Assembly: GCA_965240325.2 (NCBI GenBank)
Contig: OZ251224.1
Coordinates: forward strand, 2,542,001-2,606,000
DNA from: Rebecca billardiae RCC1528
Lineage: Eukaryota; Haptophyta
Reading direction: 5' to 3'
Length of the DNA stretch: 64,000 nucleotides
Every line of letters begins with the position of its first letter. Position 1 is the first letter of the stretch. A model generated the notes under the pieces. The model was not told the origin of the DNA. It searched no databases and saw nothing but the letters and a program-made list of their open reading frames with translations. A program made the position numbers and the translations under genes. Positions 1 to 10,900 of this stretch are shown piece after piece.

Positions 1-1
1 A

Positions 2-811
2 GACAACGCGACTATCACGCGCCTCGCTCACAAGCGCATCGTCAGCGTCTTCGGGCCAAGCCGCGTACGCCTGTACGCAGACTCCCTCGGCGTCGTCACG
101 CCTGCGCGGCGCGTGCGGCAGGCGTTGGACCGCGCTGCGTTCAGCCATGCGTCGAATTACATGCGCTTCTACGTGCCGGCCATCTTCGCGCGGCTAGGGC
201 TGCGTCGCTTCCTCTACCTTGACTCGGACACCCTCGTGATTCATGACGTGGGTCCGCTGTACGATGGCGCATTCGCGCACACGCCGCACGCGGTGGCCAG
301 CCCGCAGCAGCACGACGACCACTGCAGGCTCGAGAAGGTCGTCAACATGGACGCCCCGAAGATCGTGGCGGCGCTGCACGACGCGCCGCAGCGGCCGTGC
401 CTCGATGCGGGTGTGCTGCTGGTGGACGTGCATCGCTGGCTGGCGGCGAATCTGACCGCGCAGGTTGAGTACTGGCTGGAGCAGAACACGCGCGAGTCGC
501 TCTGGGCCCTCGGCTCGTTCCCGCCGCTCGTCGTCGTGCTGCGCAACCGCGACTGGGAGCGGCTGCCCCGTGCGCAGGCCTTTGACATGAAGCGACCGCG
601 CGGAGTCGTACGCTTCTGCTGCAACCGCAACGAAAGCACGACTATCGACGTGCCGTGGGACACCGCGGTGGTGCTCCATCCCGTTAAGAAGCTGGTTGGG
701 CGCACGCGACTCGACGAGCGCTTTGGTTGGATGCACCCGGAGGTCGAGCGCGCCATCCTCGACGGCCGATTCCACCGAGTGAAGCGTTTACACCCTTTGA
801 TGCCAGCCTGA
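2..811 (+). CDS. GT8-like glycosyltransferase, 3' part
   Basis: The reading frame is open from the left edge to a TGA at 809-811, so the 5' end lies outside the window. The protein has the hallmarks of a family 8-type glycosyltransferase: a stretch ending in LYLDSDTLV, which supplies the D-x-D metal and nucleotide-sugar site, followed by a segment (CLDAGVLLVDVHRWL) matching the conserved acceptor-side 'N/DxGVxxxDLxxW' motif, and a late segment with NRDWERLP. Such enzymes move a sugar from a nucleotide sugar to an acceptor in the Golgi or on glycogenin-like primers. No membrane anchor is visible in the part present. Donor and acceptor cannot be assigned. An internal GTG at 113 is not a likely start; the N-terminus is simply missing. 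Confidence 0.8.
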   Translation, partial: DNATITRLAHKRIVSVFGPSRVRLYADSLGVVTPARRVRQALDRAAFSHASNYMRFYVPAIFARLGLRRFLYLDSDTLVIHDVGPLYDGAFAHTPHAVASPQQHDDHCRLEKVVNMDAPKIVAALHDAPQRPCLDAGVLLVDVHRWLAANLTAQVEYWLEQNTRESLWALGSFPPLVVVLRNRDWERLPRAQAFDMKRPRGVVRFCCNRNESTTIDVPWDTAVVLHPVKKLVGRTRLDERFGWMHPEVERAILDGRFHRVKRLHPLMPA

Positions 812-884
812 CTCCTGAGCATCTGCATGATACTGTACGACATGCAGTTTACTACGTCTGCTAGTTCTACTATTATGGCGCACG

Positions 885-971
885 CCCCCCCCCCGGCCGA
901 AAGGTCTGAGCGTGAGCGAAAGCCGGGGGGGGGGGGGGGCGGCGCACGTGCTGCTCCGCAAAATCAATAAA
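885..971. other. C10/G15 snap-back and AATAAA in the 3' flank of the GT8-like gene
   Basis: A run of ten C (885-894) and a run of fifteen G (925-939) lie 30 bases apart and extend into each other's complements (GGCCG/AGCC flanks), so a transcript could fold into a very stable hairpin. An AATAAA hexamer follows at 966-971. The position 75-160 bases after the stop codon of the GT8-like gene fits a 3' UTR with a poly(A) signal. Transcript function is inferred only. Confidence 0.45.
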
Positions 972-2378
972 GAAGATAATGGCGCGCGTGATGCTGCGCG
1001 GGTGGGGAGTTTGTACTTTCAGCAGGGGGAAAGCTGATGGTAATGAATGACATTCAACCCCCTTGATGACGGGTTGATTGATTGCGTCAATATGTGAGAT
1101 TCTCCCCTGCCCGTATTAATCCGCCTAATCTTTGGATAGTAAGTAATCGAAGAATGCGAACTCAAATAGGAAGAAGGCGTCTGCATCACCTTTCTGATAT
1201 GGTGGGCCGTTCGTGATTCTCCTGCTGATATATACTTTTGGTTTGCTGATTCCAGTTCAACAAGTAAAGAATGATAGAATCTTGGTCCGAGAGTCGTCTC
1301 TTCGTCTTCACGCTCTTTTGAAAAACGGTGTTTTAGATAAGTAGCATCCCTCTCCTCTTAAGAGAACCACACTTCAAAAACAGCGTTTCAACGTGATGTG
1401 GTTAAGCCCCTTGATTCATACACATGAGCAGCGATCGGCTTTGATTCTGCCTCTTGTAGTAAAGTTTTATGGTACGAGTTAATGAACCGTCGTCACTTCT
1501 GGGCTCTCGTCTGCCTATCTGATCTCTGTCCGTTTCTGGACGCTTGTCACTACCAAGTTAGTGTCAATAGTGACATACAGATGCAAGTGCAAAGCTAAAG
1601 AGGTGGGTACGCAATACACACTACGAAATGACTACGTACATCAGATAGTATACGGGGTTCAGGGTGCTTCGCAACTCGTGTCTCGTGAGTGCGCAGTGCT
1701 CACAGAGGCTGAATAAGACTCGAAGAGTCACGAGGGGAGCGGCCACCTTCGCCGGGCCGCTCGCGCCGGGCGCTCCTGCGGCCGTGAGGTCGGGTTGCGG
1801 AGGCGGCGCGGGGCTTGAGCGGTCGCAGAGCCTCCCGGCGCTCCTCGCTGCGCCGCGCGCCCGGGCGCGCCGTCGCAGCTGCGCACGCATGAGCGCGCGC
1901 TCCGGGCCGTGTGGGAGGGGAGACTGACATGACCCCTGCCCTCCTCGCGCCGCGCAACGCCGCCCACGCGCATCGCCGCTCGCACGCGCAGGCCTTCCTT
2001 CCGCGCGCGTCGGCGGCTGGGCTCCGGGTTGGCCTTGATGCCGGGCCATCGCCGAGACTTGACTGAAGCGTGGGAGGGCTCATTCGGTGGACGTAGCGGG
2101 GGGGGCGGAGGCGTCGGAGGCGGTGCGTGCCGGCGAGAACCACGGCGGCGGTCACTGCGCCGCCGCCAAGCTCGGCGGCGGCGGCGCGGCGGCGGCGGAA
2201 GCGTGATCGACGCCGCCGCCACCTCCGGCGTTGGCGGCGTCGACGCCGCCGCCGCTGTCGCCGGGCCGCCCGCCACCGGCACCGCTGCCGCCGTCGCCGC
2301 CGCCGCCGCGGGCGGCGGCGCGGGCGACGGCGCAGCCGGCGTCAGGCTGGCATCAAAGGGTGTAAACGTCGATTATTC
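972..2378. other. intergenic; AT-richer stretch then GC-rich simple sequence
   Basis: From about 972 to 1660 the sequence is clearly less GC-rich than the rest of the window and I see no convincing gene. From about 1730 to 2350 it becomes extremely GC-rich with CGG/GCC-type simple sequence (densest at 2150-2340). The open frames there translate to Arg/Ala/Gly-rich strings on all strands, which is what composition alone produces. No RNA gene was recognised. Confidence 0.5.
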
Positions 2379-3310
2379 TTACAAAACTGTGCCCTGGCGG
2401 GCGGGGGGGTCGGCGGGCCGTGCCAGTGCTGCCGCAATGTTTCCTCTGCGGGTTCGCGTAGTCTTTCCACAGCATTCGCTCGTGGCCGGGTGACGGACAG
2501 TCGGACCAGTGACACCTGTGAAGTTCTCCCACGCGGTGCGGTACGCGTTCGTGCGCATCAGCGAGGCCCACACCCACGAGGGAATGTGCAGCACGCGGGG
2601 CGGGGCGGGTAGCCCGTTGCTCCGCGCGAGCGCGGGTACGCGCTGTATGTGCCGCATCTCGACCGCGATGGCGTAATCGAGCGCCTCGCCACCGACGAAG
2701 CCGCCAGAGTAGATCGTGCGCATGTCCTCCTGCCGCCAGCCGAGAGCGGTCGTCGCGAGGACGCTTGCCGATGTCCGCTCCGGGCATGATGGGCTCGGCG
2801 CAGGTCGCGTTGACATCGTACACGGCCGCCACGCTGAGCACGAGCGCGTTGACGTTCACGCGGTCGTCGCTCTTCGCCTCTTCGACAGGTCTGGCGCCCG
2901 CGTGTTTGGCGGCACAAGGAGCTGTTGGTTGTGCGCGCGCGCGCGCACAGCGACAGCGTGTGCCACTCGCGATCGAGAGTGGGCACGAGCTGCTCACGCG
3001 GGCACACGAATCGCAGCGCATCCGTCACCGGCGTGACGACGTCCGCCTCGTCCCGCAGCGCCTGCGCCATGGACGAGGATGGCGCGGCGATGTTGCATGC
3101 TCGACGATTCATCTCTCTGCGGATGGCATCACGGGCTTGTCTGTGTCGCGCTGCGGCGAGGGTCGCCAACTCGCGAAGACGCGGTTGGTGCCACGGCGAC
3201 AGACCCGGGAGGTGCGTCCGCTGCGCGTCGTACGCCGTTGGCGCTGCGCTTCCGTCGCATTGGTCACCGTCGACGCCATGCAGGCCGGACGTGGGCCCGC
3301 GAGCGACGAC
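2379..3310 (-). pseudogene. broken gene of unknown family (three frames)
   Basis: Reading the minus strand, protein-like sequence of normal composition moves through three frames. About 3300-2950 reads through RELATLAAARHRQARDAI and DEADVVTPVTDALRFVCP to TLDREWHTLSL. It shifts at an alternating GC run near 2935-2950 into NQQLLVPPNTRAPDLSK and NVNALVLSVAAVYDVNATCAEP. It shifts again near 2775 into a third frame with YSGGFVGGEALDYAIAVEMRHIQRV, HIPSWVWASLMRTNAYRTAW and WENFTGVTG, ending at 2379. No single frame or plausible splice pattern joins the pieces, so this looks like a decayed gene or one hit by microsatellite-type indels. The YSGGFVGG segment is loosely like glycosyltransferase motifs but I do not recognise the family. 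It lies upstream of, and opposite to, Sel1-MYND copy 1. Confidence 0.4.
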
Positions 3311-3849
3311 TGAGTCCGGTGCGCGGATTGCCGGATTCCGGCGATCGAGTTCAGAAGGCCGCGCCAAATCTTGCGCGTCGCGTGCGATGGCGCTTCCCGC
3401 CCGCGAGACACCTCGTGACGAGGGCCTTTCCGCACCGAGCCCGACGCGCGGCGGTGGATCGCGCGAGGTGGCTGTCGTGCGCAGCGCTTGATGATATGGC
3501 CCGTGCGAGCGCTCGACGTGCAAGTCGGGCGAGGACCGCCCCAGGTCGCACGATCGTGTCGACGCGCCGAGCGTACCTCCAAACGCGTCGACATGGCCCC
3601 CGTTCGACCTGCACGCGAGACGACGAGGGCAGCAATCGCGAATCGGGCGAAAACCCCCTTCGGGAGTCCCCGCGCGATGTCCGCGCCGGCGTTGGATTTG
3701 GCGCGCGCCGCCCATGCGCTCCGCTTGATCGGAGTCCGCCGCCAACGGTCGTCTGCTTTGCGGCGGCTCTCGACGCGATCGACACCCATCGTGGGTAGGG
3801 CGGCAGCGCACCGTGCGTCTCGACGGGGAAGAAGGAGCCGCACGCACAG

Positions 3850-4644
3850 ATGGATGAAACCAGCGCCTCGGTGAAGCTGCTTCAGCGCAGATCGGCGCGA
3901 GGTGACGCGCGTGCCACGCACATTCTGGCTGGTCGCTTTGCACGCGGAGACGGTGTCGCTCAGAATGTGAGCGAGGCAATGCGCCTGTGGCACATCGCCG
4001 CCGAACGTGGGCTTGCCGACGCTCAGTTCAAGCTTGCCGGCCTTATTTACCAGGGTCAGTGCGGCGCGGGACGCGATCTCATTCAGGCGGCGCGCTGGTA
4101 CCGGCTGGCGGCCGAGCAGGGCTACGCACGGGCGCAGTGCAACCTGGGCTTGTGCTGCGAGAACGGCGAGGGCGTGCCGCAGGATATGGCCGAGGCGGTG
4201 CGCTGGTACCGGCTGGCGGCCGAGCAGGGCCTTGCAGCTGCGCAGTACAACCTGGGCGTGTGCTGCGAGAAGGGTAAGGGCGTGCCGCAGGATATGGCCG
4301 AGGCGGCGCGCTGGTGCCGGCTGGCCGTTGATGGTGATCAGCCACATGCTCATTCCATGCTTGGACTGCTAATGCTGGTAGGCCAGGGCGTGGAGCGCGA
4401 TGTGGTGGAGGGCGTGCGGCTGCTGCGCCGTGGGCACGAGCTCGACAGCACTCTCGACCCCTGTGAAGTGCTCATCGCCGGGTTTGCGGGGGATCGCGAG
4501 GTGATGTCCAAGTGCTGCCTCATGTGTGCCAAGACGGACCGTTGCACCTTGAAGAAGTGCGACCGATGCCACGTGGCGGTGTTCTGCTCGCACGACCGCC
4601 TGCGCCTGGCTTGGAAGGCGCACAAGCCGCACTGCAACGAATAG
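3850..4644 (+). CDS. Sel1-repeat protein with C-terminal MYND zinc finger (copy 1)
   Basis: A 264-residue protein. After MDETSASVKLLQRR come about five Sel1-like repeats, 36-residue helical hairpins of the type RWYRLAAEQG...AQxNLGxCCxxGxGVPQDMAEA. A conserved linker with VERDVVEG and ELDSTLDPCEVL follows, then a MYND zinc finger at about 225-264 (CCLMCAKT, KKCDRCHVAVFC, AWKAHKPHC). Sel1 arrays and MYND fingers both bind protein partners, so a scaffold or adaptor role is likely; the partner is unknown. The start is chosen because the same MDE(T/S)S start occurs in the two paralogues at 12927 and 54550. The roughly 40 bases before the ATG match those before copy 3 almost exactly, so the duplicated block included the leader. 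It is the shortest of the three. Confidence 0.85.
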   Translation: MDETSASVKLLQRRSARGDARATHILAGRFARGDGVAQNVSEAMRLWHIAAERGLADAQFKLAGLIYQGQCGAGRDLIQAARWYRLAAEQGYARAQCNLGLCCENGEGVPQDMAEAVRWYRLAAEQGLAAAQYNLGVCCEKGKGVPQDMAEAARWCRLAVDGDQPHAHSMLGLLMLVGQGVERDVVEGVRLLRRGHELDSTLDPCEVLIAGFAGDREVMSKCCLMCAKTDRCTLKKCDRCHVAVFCSHDRLRLAWKAHKPHCNE

Positions 4645-5545
4645 CGTCGGACCTGCTGCGAGGCCTGACGACGATGTATCGTCAGCTTCGTTGTCGTGAT
4701 TTTGACAACTTCAGTCATCAGAGTCATCATGATGGCGCAGATGTCGGAGTATACTGAGGCCCGGCACCGTTCCGCCCGCGTTCGGGCGGCAGCTTGACTG
4801 GTAACGCGACCTGGTCCCGCTCTGACGAACTCGCCGCCGCCGACGGCCCGACGGAAACGGGGAAACCGTCGTCGGATTCGGACTCATCATTGGATCAGAG
4901 TCATCAGATTCAGAGTCGGATCACCGTGGTCGTCATCGTCAGAGCCATGTCAGAGTACTGCTGACGATGCAACCCTACAACCGGTGTGCCCGGCCTCAGA
5001 TGATTGTGCAGCCTGCGGCATGGTGTTTGGCCAAGCGGCGCTGCGGCGACCGTTCAGCCACCGTAGGTTCCAGCGACAGGCGAATTATTAAACATGGGGT
5101 GGCGCATGAAGTTGACTATGGTGCTTGATGCAAGCTAAAGTTATGGCTTGCGCACGTACACCAGTCCCCGCCTCTCCGCTTATGCATATGCTGTCCATGA
5201 ATGGTAAGCCATGCCATTGTCCCACGGCGCGTGACGCGGTCCCCAACGAGGCGCTGTGCGCGCTCGAAGCCGGGGATGGCCAGACAGTACTACTCGCGTG
5301 ACCCAGCGCGAAGGATAGCTGCAGCGCCGATGTGATGGCATGAGCGCGGCCTACCAGCGTCGGCGGCCGATGGGCAGCCGCCATGCTGATCGAAAAAGGC
5401 CGCCCCTGAACCTCATAAGAATTTCCGGGAGCGGCGGCGGGCCGGCGGCGGCGGCGGCTGCCAGGCGGCCGAACCGGGCAAACCATACCAGTGACGACGC
5501 AATGACGAGGCACAGCGCCACAGCGGGGAAGCTCAGCCATCATCA
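4645..5545. other. intergenic with degenerate CATCAGAGTCATCA-type repeats
   Basis: Between Sel1-MYND copy 1 and the SET-like gene I see no gene. From about 4700 to 4970 there is scattered low-order repetition of CAGAGTCATC/CATCATGATG words. The last 150 bases before 5546 are GC-rich with GGCGGCGGC runs and may hold the promoter and 5' UTR of the next gene. Confidence 0.45.
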
Positions 5546-7690
5546 ATGGATTCTCGACGGCTCGCCGTGCTCTGGGTCTGCGCGCTCGTCGCGCGGGCGT
5601 ACGGGGCGGCGCGATTGACGCCGCCTGCGCGCACGCGCGCGAGGTGCGGGCCAGTCGCCGCCGCTGCGCGCATTCGCGCGCTGAGCGACGACGCCTCCGA
5701 CGCCGACCCTGCGTCTGCACCGACCGGGCGGGGCTCGGTGATTGTCGTGGACCGCGCGCGCGAATCGTCGCCCGAGGCTGTCGCGCAGCTGCAGCAGTGG
5801 CTCCGCGAGGAGCACGGCGCGCGGATCGCGGACGGCGTCGTCTTCGACGCCTCCCGCGCCGACGGCCGCGGCGCGTACATCCAGGCCGAGCAGTACGCGC
5901 CGGGCGAGCCGCTGATCGAGCTTCCCCTCGGCGCGTGCATCTACGAGCAGACGGTGCTGGCGGACGAGCAGCTGGGCGAGGTGATGGGCGCGCTGCTCGA
6001 GCGGTCGGGCTCGGGGGCGGAGGTCGTGACGGTCGTCGCCTTCCTCCTCCGCGAGCGCGGCCGCGGCCGCGCGTCCAAGTGGTGGCCGTACATTGAGTCG
6101 CTGCCGTGGGCACACGTCGGCAGTGAGCAGGTGTCTCCGCTCTGGTGGAGCGAGCTGGAGCTGCAGCGGCTGCAGGGCTCGCGCGCGCGGACGGAGGCGG
6201 TCGAGCTGCGCCGCCAGCTCAAGCAGATCACCGACATCCTCTTCCCCATCTTCCGCTCCAAGCGCATCCCGATCGTCGCGTCCGCGCGCGGCCAGCCCAA
6301 CACGTTTATTAAGCTCGCCGAGGTGCCGGCGGCGTGGTTCTCGACGGGGCAGCCGCCGCGCGAGTTCTGCGACGCGGTGCGCGAGGCGTTCGCGCTGGTG
6401 CTCTCCCGCCGCGTGAGCATCCCGGGGCTCTCCAGCACCGTCCTCGCGCCGCTCATCGACCGGCTCGGCTACGCGCCCTCGAGCGCGCCCTCGGCTTACG
6501 TCGACTTCAGGCGGCCGGAGGGATACTGCCAGCCGGGCCGCGAGCGAGGGGGCGGCGAGGCCGCGGGCGGGGACGGGGTGCGCCTAGGCAGCGGGGCCGA
6601 CGAGGGCTACATCATCTGCTACCGCGAGCTCGACTACTTCGAGACGGGCCTCGACGAGTGGGTCTTCGAGGAGGGCGACGAGGAGCTGCTCGAGCGCGCG
6701 CGCGACACCGCCTCGCGTATCGCGGGCGGCGCCGACACGGGCGGCATGTCCGATGCCGTTCTCGGCCCGGACGGCGCGGTTGTGCCGGGGCTGAGCGAGG
6801 AGGACGCGGTCGCGCTGGCGAGCGTGGGCGCGTTCGACGACGACCCGCCCGACGCCGAGCCCGAAGGAGTCGACGCCGTCGCCGACGCCGTCGCGAGGGC
6901 AGACGCGGCCGCGGACGTGCTCGCGGCAGCCGGCTTCATCGAGCTCGCGCACTGCTACAACGGCTGCGCGTCCAACGCCGACCTGCTCGTGACGTACGGG
7001 CTCGTGCCGCAGAGCCTGACGGCGGAGACGTGCCGCGCGACGGTGACCATCGCGCTGCGCGGCCCCGATGGCGGCGGGCGCCTCGCCGCCGCCGCGGCGC
7101 AGGTCTCGGCCGTCGCCGCCGCCAACGCCGGGCTCGCGCCGTGGCCACGAGCCGGCGGCGGCAGCGCCGCTGACGCAGACCTGCTGGCTTGGAAGGAGCA
7201 GCTGCTACGCGTACATGGGCTGTCGCCGACCGCGCAGGCGTTCGAGATCGGGCTTCCCGGCGAGCCGTTCCACGTCCCGCCCGACCTGCTCGGCTACCTC
7301 CGCCTCGCCGCGATCGACGACGAGGTGGAGCGGAAGGTCGTCGAGTCGAGCGACGCGCCCTGGCAGCTGCTGTGCGGCGAGCTGTGCATCTTTGACTCGG
7401 TGCCCGTGTCGGAGTCGGTGGACCGGCAGGCGGTGCGGCTGCTGCTGAGCGCGTGCCGCGAGGCGCTCGCGCTCTACCAGCACCCGCGCGACGACGCCCC
7501 GCAGCCCGATGCCCTGTCCGCCGAGTTCGCCCCGATCGAAGAGCGCTCGGAGCGCACGCAGCGCTCGATCGAGCGCGCCGTCGACGCGGCACGCCTCGTG
7601 CAGTCTGAGCAGCTCGTGCTGCGAGCGACCATCGAGATGCTCGAGACGTTTGGCTTCCGCTGGCTCAGCCGGTGCTCGATGACGCAATGA
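5546..7690 (+). CDS. SET-domain protein of the Rubisco-LSMT/SETD3 type, diverged
   Basis: A 714-residue protein. It starts with a hydrophobic signal-like segment (MDSRRLAVLWVCALVARAYG) followed by an Arg/Ala-rich stretch, which could be a bipartite plastid leader or a secretory signal. The SET signature of the LSMT/SETD3 group is seen as GAYIQAEQYAPGEPLIELP (about 110-130), then KWWPYIESLPW (about 178-188), and later CYNGCASNADLLVTYGLVP (about 470-490), matching the usual 'YG-xxSNADLLxxYGFV'. A substrate-binding-like helical C-terminus follows. The family methylates lysine or histidine in proteins such as Rubisco large subunit, aldolase or actin. The usual 'xDxxNH' cofactor motif appears as PLIDRLGYAP, so Asn-His is absent, and about 150 acidic residues separate the SET halves. 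Activity is therefore doubtful. Confidence 0.72.
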   Translation: MDSRRLAVLWVCALVARAYGAARLTPPARTRARCGPVAAAARIRALSDDASDADPASAPTGRGSVIVVDRARESSPEAVAQLQQWLREEHGARIADGVVFDASRADGRGAYIQAEQYAPGEPLIELPLGACIYEQTVLADEQLGEVMGALLERSGSGAEVVTVVAFLLRERGRGRASKWWPYIESLPWAHVGSEQVSPLWWSELELQRLQGSRARTEAVELRRQLKQITDILFPIFRSKRIPIVASARGQPNTFIKLAEVPAAWFSTGQPPREFCDAVREAFALVLSRRVSIPGLSSTVLAPLIDRLGYAPSSAPSAYVDFRRPEGYCQPGRERGGGEAAGGDGVRLGSGADEGYIICYRELDYFETGLDEWVFEEGDEELLERARDTASRIAGGADTGGMSDAVLGPDGAVVPGLSEEDAVALASVGAFDDDPPDAEPEGVDAVADAVARADAAADVLAAAGFIELAHCYNGCASNADLLVTYGLVPQSLTAETCRATVTIALRGPDGGGRLAAAAAQVSAVAAANAGLAPWPRAGGGSAADADLLAWKEQLLRVHGLSPTAQAFEIGLPGEPFHVPPDLLGYLRLAAIDDEVERKVVESSDAPWQLLCGELCIFDSVPVSESVDRQAVRLLLSACREALALYQHPRDDAPQPDALSAEFAPIEERSERTQRSIERAVDAARLVQSEQLVLRATIEMLETFGFRWLSRCSMTQ

Positions 7691-7965
7691 TTTCGCGCAG
7701 GCAGCAGAGAGCACTGCTGCCGGGCGTGCATGAGACATCATAGACTAGGGCTCCTTCTAGCCGACGTGTTTACAGCCGCCTACACTGTGTCCGCCCACCG
7801 GATGGTGTTGCCGACGTGCGCGCGCAGCCGCAGGCCGGTAGCAATAGCGGACCCCCAAAAAACCCAATAAAACAGTCCGCGCCGCCGCCGCCGGCCAAAA
7901 AGGCAAAAACCCGCATCGGTTCTTCAGCATGGCGGCGCGGTTTGTGCGAGCGACGACGATGCGGC

Positions 7966-10900
7966 ATGGTGTCGAGAAGGACGGCCGTGCTGGCGCTCCT
8001 GTTTGTGGTCGGCGTCATCGCGGTCTGGGTGAGCGTGCAGCGCGCGACGACGGTGGCACCAGTGCGCATGCTCGCCCCGCGTCTGCCTGCCGATGAGTCT
8101 GCCCAGGCTCTGCGCGGCAGCAATCCCGCGGCAGCGGCGACAGCAACGCCGACCCCTGAGGCTGCCGCCACAGCCGCGCCCACATCGACGGCTGCGCGCG
8201 GCGGCGATGCCGCTCCGCTCTTCGTTGGCGGCGACATTGAGTCCCCGGGCGAGCTCGAGCGCGCCGTGCACGCCCTCTCCGACCCGAGCGGCCTGCTCGC
8301 CTTCACGATCGCGACCGAGAACGCGGTGGCGTGGGCGGCCAACCTCGCCTTTGGCTTGCGCGCGTCCGGCCTCCGGCTGCTCGTGCTGACGGACTCGAGC
8401 GAGCTGTGCGCGGCGCTCGCCACGTACGCGCTCGACTGCGCCTGGACCTCGTACACGCCGCCCATGCCGCCGGACACCGCGCGCGCGTACAGCCTCGAGT
8501 GGGCCAAGCTGCACACGTTCGCTCGGCTGATCGACCTGCGCGCGCGCCCGCTTTTCCTCGACGCGGACGTGACGCCCACGGGCGGGTCGGGCGACGCGCT
8601 GCGACGCTGGCTGCACGCAGTCGCGCCGCCGCGCGGCACGCACGCGCTCTGGGTGAGCTCCGGCCTGGGCGGCGGCGCGGGCCAGTGTGGCACCCTGATT
8701 CTCGGGATGATGCACTGCGCCCGCTGCGCGCCAGGCGGGAGCGCGCGCGCGCTCTTCGCGGCGCTCGAGCGCCGTCGGGACGAGCTGGCGAGCGGCGAGG
8801 CGACGAGCCGCGTGTGGGCGCACACCGACGCCGCCAACATCACCGCGGGCCCGCACGTGCGCCTCACCGATCTGCGCTCGAACGTGCTCGCCGCAGATGT
8901 GGCCACCGAGCTGTGCTGCGGCTCAGCTGAGCCTTTCTACGCGCGGCAGCCGCCGTCGAAGCCGGGGCGCGTGCTCAACGCGTCGGCGCTGCGGCTGTGG
9001 AAGCAGGGCTTGTCGAAGCGCGCCGCCGCGTGCTCGAAGCTCGTGGCCGACGCCGACGGCATCGCGCACGCCGTGCTGCGCGCGCGCGCGGCCGGCCACG
9101 CGCGCCGGGGCCCGGAGCACGGCAGTGGCGACGTCGGCGGCGGCGGCGGCGCGGCGGAGGAGACGCTCGCTATCGTGCCCTTGGCGCTCGTGCGCGCGTT
9201 CCGGCAAGAGCGGCTCATCGTGGCCGAGCCGAGCAGGCCCAACTCCGCGCCGCGCCGCGCCGAGGTGCGCGCGGCCGACGCGGTCGGCGGCGGAGGGCCA
9301 CACGTGCTGCTCGATGCCTGCCGGGGTGGCCTCTTCGCCGAGCCGCCGCCGCTTGTGCACTGGCTGGGCGCGTCGTCGCTAAAGACGCAGTACATGCGCG
9401 CGATGGGCTGGCTCGACGTGCGCGCGGACCTCGTCGCGCACGCCGCGCGCGCGCTGCGCAACGCGCACGGCCGCCTCGAGCCCAGCGCCATCGGCCTCAA
9501 CGTGACCCGCGAGGACGACGATTTTCGAGTCTCCGGATTTAATTCCCTCGCCGGCTCTTTTCTGTCCAAGCACGTGGAGCGCTCGCTGGCGGTGCCGGAG
9601 CCGGCCGCGTGGGCCGTGCCACCGGAGCCCGCGCTGCGCGCGATCGACGCGGCGGTGCAGGAGGTGAAGGCGAAGCGCGCCGAGCGCGCGCACGCGGCGG
9701 CGGCAGCCGTCGCGGGCGCCGAGCTGGCTCCGCCCACGGCTGCGCGCCAGGGCTGGCTGCTCCGGGCACCGGCACGCAGCGGCGCGGCGGGCGGCGGCGG
9801 CGGCGGCGGGCGGCCCGCGGCGGCGCAGCTCATCGTGCTCGGCGGCGCGCCGCTGCGCAGCCGCCTCAGCACACAGCCGGACGTGCCCGCTTTTAGCGCC
9901 GCGTACGCGCACGCGCGCGAGTGGCTCCACGCGGCGGCCGTGCTCTCGGGCAGGCTCGCCGTCGACCTGGCGCCCCCGTGCGCAAGCGCGTGGGCGGGTG
10001 CGCTGCCGGCGACGGGCGCGGAGGCGGCGCTCGGCGGGCTGGACTCGCGCGTGGTGGTGACGGGCGCGCATGGCGTCCAGAATCTGTACGCGCTCGGCGG
10101 CGCAGACATACGAGCAGCCGCCGCCCGCGCACATCCCACCGCCGCCGCACGCCCGCTAGCGGCGGCCGCGCGGGGCGGCGCACGCTCGTCGCTCGACGCG
10201 GCCACGTTCGAGGCCGCGGACCAAGCCGTGTGGCGCGAAATGGGGCGGCGCACGCCGGCGTTTTTGGAGCCCGGGCTCGTGCTCGCGCGTGCCGCCGAGC
10301 TGCCGGCGGCGTGGGCGGCAAACGGCTCGGCCAGGACCGCTGCAGCCCTCGGCGCCCTGCACTCGCGCACGCGAGACTCGAGCGCCGACGTGGGTGCCGG
10401 CAGCCAGTGTACGGCCGGCCACGGCGGCTTTTGCCACGCAGCGCTGTCGCAGGCGGAGCAGAGCTTGGTGCGCGCGTACCCGCCCGAGTGCCGGCTCATC
10501 TGGCACGCGCGCATCGGCGACGCGCAGATGTGGGCCAAGTGCCACGGGGAGCGCGCAAAAGTCAACCCGAAGCAATGCAACGCGCTCGCCGCCCGGCGGC
10601 CCGGCTCCGCGGCGTGCACGGCGGCGCGTGACGCGTGGCCGTTCTGCACGCGAGCGCTGCACGCGTCGTACGCGCCACAGCTGGTGGGCCCAGAGGCGCT
10701 CCGCACCGCGCCCGTCGTGAGGCTGAGCTCGGTGCGCGCCCGGTGCGAAGCCAACACGGCGCCGCCGCAGGCGCTCGGCTGCGGGCGATCGGGACGGGCC
10801 GGTGCGGCGGCGAGGGCGGCAGAGCGCGCCGCGGTCGACATGGCTGCCTTCAAGCGCGCGCTCGCTACGCACGCCGACGCCGCGCTCGTCGTCGTGGACG

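Noticed and set aside
2029-2612. Ala/Gly- and Arg-rich frames over the CGG repeats
   Set aside because: All frames of a trinucleotide-rich sequence are open. There are no motifs, and composition alone explains them.
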